Source of the DNA: Paucisalibacillus globulus
GTDB lineage: Bacteria; Bacillota; Bacilli; Bacillales; Amphibacillaceae
Assembly (NCBI RefSeq): GCF_900184735.1
Contig: NZ_LT855386.1
Span: 62,001-126,000 of the forward strand
Direction: 5' to 3'
Length of the DNA stretch: 64,000 nucleotides
Shown here: positions 57,778 to 64,000 of the stretch, piece after piece
How positions within the stretch are numbered: the first letter of the stretch is position 1
How the letters are laid out: the number at the start of each line of letters is the position of its first letter
Translations under genes and position numbers: made by a program
Notes under the pieces: model-generated
Database searches by the model: none
What the model was told of the DNA's origin: nothing
Seen by the model: only the letters and a program-made list of their open reading frames with translations

Positions 57778-58284
57778 TTAAATAACATGTTCGCCTTTTG
57801 TGATGGTTCTTATTTTTAGTTTCCCTGTTTTGGGATTGAATTCAATAGTTCTGCCGTAACTTCCTCCAACATCCGATGATTCAACCGGTATGTTGTGTTC
57901 TTCTAATTTAGTTAAAACCGCTTCTATATTTCTTTTACCAATTCGCATAATGTCATTAGAAGTATTTATTTGAAACATTTGTGCGCCACCAGCTAATTTT
58001 GCTTTAAGTTGTGATTTTCTAAGTCCTCTACTGCAAAGTTTATCTACTAGTATGTCAATTGCAGTATCAGCATATTTGTATTGATTTAATGATTCCTGCT
58101 TCCCAAGACTAGAATCAGGTAACATAATATGTGCCATACCTGCAATTTCTCTTTGGATATTGTAAATAACAACACCTACACAAGAACCTAAACCCGAAGT
58201 CCTAATCATATCAGGGGCAGTCACCACATTTAAATCCGCAATCCCGACTTTTACAATGGACCATTCCTGTGTTTGGCTACTCAT
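57778..58284 (-). CDS. cheD: CheD, chemoreceptor glutamine deamidase
   Basis: A 168-residue enzyme that deamidates receptor glutamines and activates CheC. The catalytic Cys35 is in SGLGSCVGVVIY, with His52 in AGMAHIMLPDSS and the conserved KLAGGAQMF. It overlaps cheC by 8 nt, giving balanced CheC and CheD production in keeping with their known complex. Confidence 0.96.
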   Translation of the reverse strand: MSSQTQEWSIVKVGIADLNVVTAPDMIRTSGLGSCVGVVIYNIQREIAGMAHIMLPDSSLGKQESLNQYKYADTAIDILVDKLCSRGLRKSQLKAKLAGGAQMFQINTSNDIMRIGKRNIEAVLTKLEEHNIPVESSDVGGSYGRTIEFNPKTGKLKIRTITKGEHVI

Positions 58285-58906
58285 GGTCTTGTATTCCTAA
58301 TGCTTGAAATATTTTTGTGAATGACTCTGGTGATGGCAACAGTAGAAGTTGACCATTAATACCTTGATTACTTTCTTCTGTATCAATTATTTTAGTATTG
58401 ATAATGATAGCAAAATCATATACCTCAGAAACTTGAAGCAACCCAACAGTAAGTATTGCCCCTGCCATATCAACACTTAAATGAGGGACAGATGGCTGCA
58501 TATTAATATTGGTGAAATCAGATAGAGCGGTTAGGTATGAACCAGCTAATATATTGCCTGCTTCTTGAAGAGCTGATACTGCCAATTCATCCTGATCTGT
58601 AAATGATATTTCGTTATTATTGGTCATTTGTCTTACTAGAGCTTCCGCTTCCTCTAATGTAAATAAAAGATAGACCATACCAGGTGCTTTTCCATGAATT
58701 TGAAATAGTATTCCAACAATTAATTGTTCAGGACCCCCAACCATTTCCATTACATCATCGAAAGCAACGATCTCAATACTTGGAACTTCCATATCGACTT
58801 TATTACGAATTAACCTGGACATGGTAGTAGCGGCATTACCTGCCCCGATATTGCCTATTTCTTTCAGTGCATCTAGTTGAATAGTTGAGAATTGTTGATA
58901 CTTCAT
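58277..58906 (-). CDS. cheC: CheC, CheY-P phosphatase
   Basis: A 209-residue CheC with two copies of the phosphatase motif E-x2-N: LKEIGNIGAGNAATTMSRL and LQEAGNILAGSYLTALS. In Bacillus it removes phosphate from CheY during adaptation and is stimulated by CheD. ATG 58906 is 1 nt from the cheW stop codon (TAATATG). Confidence 0.95.
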   Translation of the reverse strand: MKYQQFSTIQLDALKEIGNIGAGNAATTMSRLIRNKVDMEVPSIEIVAFDDVMEMVGGPEQLIVGILFQIHGKAPGMVYLLFTLEEAEALVRQMTNNNEISFTDQDELAVSALQEAGNILAGSYLTALSDFTNINMQPSVPHLSVDMAGAILTVGLLQVSEVYDFAIIINTKIIDTEESNQGINGQLLLLPSPESFTKIFQALGIQDHE

Positions 58907-58907
58907 A

Positions 58908-59381
58908 TTATTGACCTTCTACTGTTTTTAACTCGGTAATTTCCTCAGCAGTTAGTATCTTTCTAAGGTCAAGTAGGATGAGTAGTCGATTTTCTAGTTT
59001 CGCCACACCTTCAATATAATCCTGATTAACCACTCCAATCACTTCTGGAGCAGGTTCAATAGTTTGAGTTGGAATATCAATTACATCATTAGCGGCATCC
59101 ACGATTAGACCTACTTCCATATCATCTAGATAAACGATGATGATACGAGTTGAGTCGTTGTATTCTGTTTCTTCGATTCCTAAACGAGTACGAAGATCGA
59201 TGATGGGTGTTACAACCCCTCTTAGATTAATAACTCCTTTTACAAATTTTTCCGTGTTTGGTACTCTCGTTATTGATTGAATACGTTCAATAGAACCTAT
59301 TTGTTGAACGGAGACTGCAAATTCTTCATCTTTTAACTGAAATACAATAACCTTTTTCTCGGTAGTTGTTTCTAAACTCAT
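58908..59381 (-). CDS. cheW: CheW chemotaxis adaptor
   Basis: A 157-residue SH3-like adaptor coupling receptors to CheA. VFQLKDEEFAVSVQQIGSIERIQSITRVPNTEKFVKGVINLRGVVTPIIDLR is typical. ATG 59381 follows GGGGGAAACAG. Located 27 bp downstream of cheA. Confidence 0.97.
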   Translation of the reverse strand: MSLETTTEKKVIVFQLKDEEFAVSVQQIGSIERIQSITRVPNTEKFVKGVINLRGVVTPIIDLRTRLGIEETEYNDSTRIIIVYLDDMEVGLIVDAANDVIDIPTQTIEPAPEVIGVVNQDYIEGVAKLENRLLILLDLRKILTAEEITELKTVEGQ

Positions 59382-59408
59382 TGACTGTTTCCCCCTTGGA
59401 TTACTAAC

Positions 59409-61433
59409 TTATTTAATGATTGAATTACTATCAATAATTAGTGCTACTTGTCCATCACCAAGAATTGTTGCACCTGATATTGCAAAAGTATTACTCAAGT
59501 AAGAGCCTAAAGATTTAAGTACAACTTCTTGTTGGCCTATAAAAGAATCAACGACAAGTGCTGCCATTTTTTCCCCTTTTTTAACGATAACTATAGACGT
59601 GTACTCATCATCAAGGTTCGTGTTCGGAATATCAAAAACGTCTTTTAGATTCACTAAAGGAACTACTTTTCCTCTAAAATCAATTACTTTTTTATGGTGA
59701 GCAGAAAGAATTTGTTCTTTAGAAACAATAGCCGTCTCAATTATCGATGACAATGGTATAGCATACTTCTCTTTATTTAATTCAACCAACAGAACAGAAA
59801 TTATGGTCAATGTTAATGGTAGTTGAACTGAGAATACAGATCCTTTACCAAGTTCTGAATCAATAGAGATACTACCACCTAAGGATTCTATTGTGTTCTT
59901 TACCACATCAAGACCTACACCCCTACCTGAGATATCGGAGATCTTATCTGCAGTGGAAAATCCGCTTTCCATAATTAATTCATAGATTTGTTGATCGGTT
60001 AAAGCATCAATTTCTCTTTCGGTTAATAATCCATTATTGATTGCCTTAGATAGTACTTTCTCTTTGTTAATACCAGCCCCATCATCTTCTATCTCAATAA
60101 ATACATGATTTCCACTATGATAGGCCTTTAATTTAATGGTACCTTTTTCTATTTTCCCTTTTTGCAATCTTTCTTCTGGCGTTTCAATACCATGATCAAT
60201 GGCATTTCGTAGGAGGTGAACAATCGGATCTCCAATTTCATCAATTACCGTCCGGTCAAGCTCTGTATCTGCACCTATAATTTCAATATCCACTTGTTTC
60301 TCGAGATCCCGAGCCAATTTCCGAACCATTCTAGGGAATCTACTAAACACGTGATCAATCGGTACCATCCTCATGGTCAAAATGATACTTTGCAAATCAC
60401 TTGATACTCTTGACATTCGTTCTACCGTATCTTGTAAATCAGCATTTTTCAAATCTGAAGAAATTTGTTCTAAACGGCCACGATCAATAATTAATTCCTC
60501 AAAGAGATTCATTAAAACATCTAATTTATCAATATTAACTCGAATTGTTTTTTGTTGGTTTTTCACAGGTACTTGTAGCTCTTTTTGTTGTTCTTCTTTA
60601 TCTTTATTAACTGAGTTATGGTCAGTAATTTTATTTACCGATGAGTTACTATCTTTTGATTCACGATATTTTGTTATTGAGAAAGGATGTACCATAACAG
60701 ATTCAATTTCAGAGACTTTTTTAATTTTTTCTTCTATTTCTTTTGGAGCTTGGTTCGAAACAAGAATAACAGAAAACGTAAATTCAAAGTCTTCTTCTTC
60801 TAAGTCACTAACTGGGGGATCCGATTTAATAACTTCGCCGAGCTGTTCTAAAACTTCAAAAACCATGAATACACGAGCACCCTTTAATAGACAATCTTCC
60901 CTTAAGCGGACTGTAATTTCAAAGTTCTGGAATCCTCGTTCTTGAGACTCATTCAAGATAGAAAGTTCAAATTCGTCAATATTGGTGAATACACTAGTAG
61001 TATGAACAGAAACTTCTTCTTGCACTAAATCTTGTTCTGTATCTTCCAATAATTGTCCTTTCTCAATCAACTGCAACTGTTTTTCGATTCTAGTAATATT
61101 ATGTGAACCGTCTCCACCACCAGAAATATCATCAACCATAATTTGTAGCTGATCAACTGTTTCAACTAATAGATCTATCATTTCAGATTGAACCCGAACC
61201 CGCTCATACCGGATAGCGTCAAACACATTTTCAAGAGTGTGGGTTAATGTGGCTAAATCATTATAGCCCATCGTTGCTGACATACCTTTTAAGGTGTGAG
61301 CTGACCTAAAAATCTCCTCAATAATTGTTTTCTCATTAGGATTCTTCTCTAAATCTAGTAATTTTCTATAGAGAGTTTCTATATGTTCCTTACTCTCATC
61401 TATAAAAACATCTAAATATTGTGCCGTATCCAT
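59409..61433 (-). CDS. cheA: CheA chemotaxis histidine kinase
   Basis: A 674-residue kinase with all five domains. P1 HPt has His46 in RSAHTLKGMSATMGY; P2 is the CheY/CheB-docking domain (about 160-260); P3 dimerisation follows (DVLMNLFEELIIDRGRLEQ). The P4 kinase has an N box (HLLRNAIDHGIETPEER), DDGAGI and GRGVGLDVVKNTIESLGG, and P5 is CheW-like (LLVELNKEKYAIPLSSI). ATG 61433 is 1 nt from the cheB stop codon. Confidence 0.98.
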   Translation of the reverse strand: MDTAQYLDVFIDESKEHIETLYRKLLDLEKNPNEKTIIEEIFRSAHTLKGMSATMGYNDLATLTHTLENVFDAIRYERVRVQSEMIDLLVETVDQLQIMVDDISGGGDGSHNITRIEKQLQLIEKGQLLEDTEQDLVQEEVSVHTTSVFTNIDEFELSILNESQERGFQNFEITVRLREDCLLKGARVFMVFEVLEQLGEVIKSDPPVSDLEEEDFEFTFSVILVSNQAPKEIEEKIKKVSEIESVMVHPFSITKYRESKDSNSSVNKITDHNSVNKDKEEQQKELQVPVKNQQKTIRVNIDKLDVLMNLFEELIIDRGRLEQISSDLKNADLQDTVERMSRVSSDLQSIILTMRMVPIDHVFSRFPRMVRKLARDLEKQVDIEIIGADTELDRTVIDEIGDPIVHLLRNAIDHGIETPEERLQKGKIEKGTIKLKAYHSGNHVFIEIEDDGAGINKEKVLSKAINNGLLTEREIDALTDQQIYELIMESGFSTADKISDISGRGVGLDVVKNTIESLGGSISIDSELGKGSVFSVQLPLTLTIISVLLVELNKEKYAIPLSSIIETAIVSKEQILSAHHKKVIDFRGKVVPLVNLKDVFDIPNTNLDDEYTSIVIVKKGEKMAALVVDSFIGQQEVVLKSLGSYLSNTFAISGATILGDGQVALIIDSNSIIK

Positions 61434-61434
61434 T

Positions 61435-62487
61435 CTAAAACCCCCCGGATCTATTAGTTAGTGCATGAATCATTTCACCCATTTGTTGTATATGAACAAT
61501 ATAATTTACAGCATTTGTTTTTACAGCGGCATTTGGCATTCCATTGATAATAGCTGATTCTTTAGACTCAGCTATTACAGTTGTTTCTGGATCCGTTTTC
61601 TTAAGTATTTCAATACCTTTGGAACCATCACTTCCCATCCCAGTAAGGATGACTGCAAGTTTATTCACTTGAGAAAGATTTGCAGCTGATTCTAACATGA
61701 TATCTACTGCCGGTCTATGACCAGCTCTTAAACTTTCCTGTGTAAGTTCAATTGCATGAACTGTACCAGCCCTTCTTATCTTCATATGGTAATCACCCGG
61801 AGCAATATAAATTGTTCTATCTTTAATTATCTCACCATGAGTCGCTTCTTTTATATGTAAATCGGATAGATTATTTAAACGGTCAGCTAGTGACTTCGTA
61901 AAACCTGCAGGCATGTGTTGTACCACTAAGACAGGACAAGAAAAGTCTTTAGGTAAATCGAGTATGAGTCGTTGTAAAGCTCTTGGTCCACCGGTTGAAG
62001 CACCTATAAATACCATTGTGGTGGGATGCTTTAGCTTTGCCCTATTAATCTTAGGTGAACGCACACTCACATTTGAATCTGATAGATTTACTTTAGAAGC
62101 AGCAATTACCTTATTAATAATTTCATGTTCAATTGTTGTAATATCAAGTGAAATCGAACCAGATGGCTTAGGGATAAAGTCTACTGCGCCGTTCGTGATA
62201 GCTTTCATTGTATTGATTGTTCCATCCTTGGTCAGACTAGACAACATTACAACGGGTACCGGATGCTGTTCCATAATATGCTCTAAAGCAGTTATGCCAT
62301 CCATGATTGGCATTTCGACATCAAGAGTGACTACATCTGGTGATAGCTCTATTATCTTTTTTAACCCATCTACCCCATTCCTTGCTGTTGAAATAACTTG
62401 TATTCGGTTATCAGTTTCTAATATATCTGAAATCATCTTGCGCATAAATGCAGAATCATCGATTACAATTACACGAATGGGAGTCAT
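61435..62487 (-). CDS. cheB: CheB, receptor methylesterase/response regulator
   Basis: A 350-residue protein. The receiver domain has the Asp10-Asp11 pair and phospho-acceptor Asp56 (VVTLDVEMPIMDG). The methylesterase domain has catalytic Ser in GASTGGPRAL (about residue 162), His in VVQHMPAGFTKSLADRL and Asp in LTGMGSDGSKG. It demethylates and deamidates chemoreceptors when phosphorylated by CheA. ATG 62487 is 4 nt from the flhG stop. Confidence 0.97.
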   Translation of the reverse strand: MTPIRVIVIDDSAFMRKMISDILETDNRIQVISTARNGVDGLKKIIELSPDVVTLDVEMPIMDGITALEHIMEQHPVPVVMLSSLTKDGTINTMKAITNGAVDFIPKPSGSISLDITTIEHEIINKVIAASKVNLSDSNVSVRSPKINRAKLKHPTTMVFIGASTGGPRALQRLILDLPKDFSCPVLVVQHMPAGFTKSLADRLNNLSDLHIKEATHGEIIKDRTIYIAPGDYHMKIRRAGTVHAIELTQESLRAGHRPAVDIMLESAANLSQVNKLAVILTGMGSDGSKGIEILKKTDPETTVIAESKESAIINGMPNAAVKTNAVNYIVHIQQMGEMIHALTNRSGGF

Positions 62488-62491
62488 AACC

Positions 62492-63361
62492 TCACCTTCC
62501 TCTATTGCCTAAAAGACCTTTTAGTCTTTCCACAAATGTAGAAGATTCCTTTACATTAATGGCTACTTGTCTATCTCGATAGTTTTCAGTTAATTGTTTA
62601 ATTGATTTTGCAATATTAGATTTATTATTCTGAATTGCAAAAGGAGCTTGTCGAATTACTGCTGACGTTACAGCCTTATCTTCCGGAAGAATCCCAAGAA
62701 ATTTTATATTAACTCCTAAAAACTGTGCAATAAGTTTTTGGAACCGGTTAACTGTCATCAAGCCCTTCTTTACATTGTCAGAACGATTTAACACAACATA
62801 TATTGGCATTGTTTTCTTGAAACCAATAATAAATTTTATCATACTATATGCATCAGTTATTGAAGTTGGCTCTGGTGTTGTTATAACAATACATTCATCT
62901 GATGCAAGAACAAAATCAATACTTCCGTGTGTAGCTCCAGCACCCATATCAAATATGATATAATCATATTTCTTTATAACTTCATTGTATTGCATTAAGA
63001 AATAATCCATTTTTTGTTGATTAATGGAAAATAATGTAGAGAGTCCTGAGCCACCAGCAATGTAATGTAGGTTATTTGGACCTAGTTCCATAATATCATA
63101 AATAGGTAATTCGTCCTCTAGCATATCAACAATTGTCTTTTTTGCTTGTAAACCTAGCAAGATGTCAACATTACCCATGCCAATATCCAAATCCACTAAC
63201 AGGACTTTTTGCCCTTGATTACAAAGTTCTAATGAAAAGTTAACGGCGATATTTGACTTTCCAACACCACCCTTTCCACTAACAAAAGAAATCGTTTTAG
63301 CTTGTTTTACATTATTTATTTCGAGCTTTCTTCGTAAACTCTCCGCTTGATCAGGAATCAA
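62492..63361 (-). CDS. flhG: FlhG (YlxH), MinD-like ATPase for flagellar patterning
   Basis: A 289-residue ParA/MinD-family ATPase that works with FlhF to set flagellar number and position. The deviant Walker A motif is FVSGKGGVGKSNIAVNFS, followed by VLLVDLDIGMGNVDILLG and YIIFDMGAGA. The start codon is TTG at 63361 with GGGTGA upstream, and the start overlaps the flhF 3' end by 11 nt. The N-terminal DQAESLRRKL matches the FlhF-stimulating segment of FlhG. Confidence 0.95.
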   Translation of the reverse strand: MIPDQAESLRRKLEINNVKQAKTISFVSGKGGVGKSNIAVNFSLELCNQGQKVLLVDLDIGMGNVDILLGLQAKKTIVDMLEDELPIYDIMELGPNNLHYIAGGSGLSTLFSINQQKMDYFLMQYNEVIKKYDYIIFDMGAGATHGSIDFVLASDECIVITTPEPTSITDAYSMIKFIIGFKKTMPIYVVLNRSDNVKKGLMTVNRFQKLIAQFLGVNIKFLGILPEDKAVTSAVIRQAPFAIQNNKSNIAKSIKQLTENYRDRQVAINVKESSTFVERLKGLLGNRGR

Positions 63362-64000
63362 TTAAATCACCCACTATATAATTACTTATAATTTCTTTTG
63401 ATGGCTCAACTAAATTATCAGGTACCTCTTGACCATTTGTAATATAAGCAATTCCTTTTTGGTGAGCTAGAGGTAGATTGAGTAAACTACCATACTGTCT
63501 AGTTTCATCTACTTTAGTAAATATTAGGGCTTTAATGTTTACATGACGGAAACTGTGATAAATATCGTTAATATCTCTCGGTTTAGCTGTTAAGGAAAGG
63601 ACGAGATAGTTTTCAACATTTTCTGCCTCAACGATATTTTGAGTTAACTCTTTTACATACTGCTCATCTCGATAATTCCTACCTGCAGTATCAACTAGAA
63701 TTAAATCGTATCCCTTTAGCTTCTGTATCGCATTACGATAATCCTCTATTGAGTAGACTACCTCAACAGGGGTGTCTAGTATTTTCGCATAAGTTTTAAG
63801 TTGTTCAATAGCTGCAATTCGGTACGTATCCATTGTAATAAAGGCTACCTTCCGATTTTCTTGTAATATAGACTTTGCTGCAACCTTTGCCAAGGTTGTT
63901 GTTTTTCCCACTCCAGTCGGTCCTACAAAATGAACAACCCTTGCTGTAGGAGAAATTCCTTGAAATGATAGCTCATCTAATTGTGCTTCTATTTCTCTTT
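63351..64000 (-). CDS. flhF: FlhF, SRP-type GTPase (5' end outside window)
   Basis: The C-terminal 215 or so codons of flhF, running off the right edge of the window. The NG domain has the G1 loop FVGPTGVGKTTTLAKVAAKS, ITMDTYRIAAIEQLKTYA (G2/insertion box), VDTAGRNYRDEQY (G3) and FTKVDETRQYGSLLN (G4). Reading upstream, EIEAQLDELSFQGISPTARVVH continues in frame to the window edge. FlhF localises the flagellar export apparatus with FlhG. Confidence 0.96.
   Translation of the reverse strand, partial: REIEAQLDELSFQGISPTARVVHFVGPTGVGKTTTLAKVAAKSILQENRKVAFITMDTYRIAAIEQLKTYAKILDTPVEVVYSIEDYRNAIQKLKGYDLILVDTAGRNYRDEQYVKELTQNIVEAENVENYLVLSLTAKPRDINDIYHSFRHVNIKALIFTKVDETRQYGSLLNLPLAHQKGIAYITNGQEVPDNLVEPSKEIISNYIVGDLIDS

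Noticed and set aside
60373-60945. Plus-strand reading frame of 190 codons opposite cheA
   Set aside because: Antisense shadow of the well-conserved cheA gene.
61913-62512. Plus-strand reading frame of 199 codons opposite cheB
   Set aside because: It is the antisense shadow of a clearly conserved gene, has no ribosome-binding site or recognisable domain, and there are no other plus-strand genes in the window.

Overview
This window looks like a chromosomal segment of an AT-rich, endospore-forming, flagellated low-GC Gram-positive bacterium of the family Bacillaceae. It carries spoVS, spoIIIE, the dipicolinate synthase genes, ymxH/mlpA/ylxY, sigD and a che block. Gene order follows the Bacillus subtilis ymf/ylx/ylu region, and protein character and gene content most resemble halotolerant relatives such as Oceanobacillus or Virgibacillus (inference; no search was run). 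Every recognised gene is on the minus strand, so the window is best read from right to left.

In transcription order: (1) 64000-54798, the distal fla/che operon: flhF (its start lies beyond the window), flhG, cheB, cheA, cheW, cheC, cheD, sigD, a FapA/DUF342 gene, a small unrecognised gene and swrB. (2) 54639-48353, translation and envelope genes: rpsB, tsf, pyrH, frr, uppS, cdsA and rasP. The dxr and proS genes usually found here are absent. (3) 48024-43735, polC, then an unexpected orphan RsbR/STAS gene (43129-42185) next to a palindromic repeat element. (4) 41922-34492, the rimP-nusA-ylxR-ylxQ-infB-ylxP-rbfA-truB-ribC-rpsO block. (5) 34305-28857, pnp, ylxY, mlpA, ymxH. (6) 28683-23918, dpaA-dpaB-asd-dapG-dapA, which joins aspartate-pathway enzymes to spore dipicolinate synthesis. 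(7) 23664-20316, tepA, ylzJ, spoIIIE. (8) 20020-14395, a GntR regulator and a nupNOPQ-type nucleoside ABC importer. (9) 14227-6752, ymfF-ymfH-ymfI-ymfJ-ymfK-rodZ-pgsA-cinA. (10) recA with its own SOS-box promoter, rny, ymdB, spoVS and miaB (its 3' end lies beyond the window).

Most of the window is a conserved housekeeping backbone. Genes are tightly packed with several start/stop overlaps, and intrinsic terminators mark the transcription-unit ends. Several starts are GTG or TTG (spoVS, rny, recA, rbfA, rimP, mlpA, dapG, nupO, nupP, sigD, flhG, rasP), chosen mainly from Shine-Dalgarno placement.

The most unusual content is non-coding. Three copies of a GC-rich palindromic element occupy the three longest gene-poor gaps (1772-2315, 29410-29807, about 43168-43536). 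The full form is an inverted pair of diverged units of about 106 bp, joined by an AT-rich spacer and bounded by terminal inverted repeats. Each unit can carry a 60-bp cassette at one fixed site, so arms measure 106 or about 166 bp. No transposase is nearby. One copy lies immediately upstream of the orphan RsbR-like gene. I regard this modular element family as the best candidate here for something not well described.
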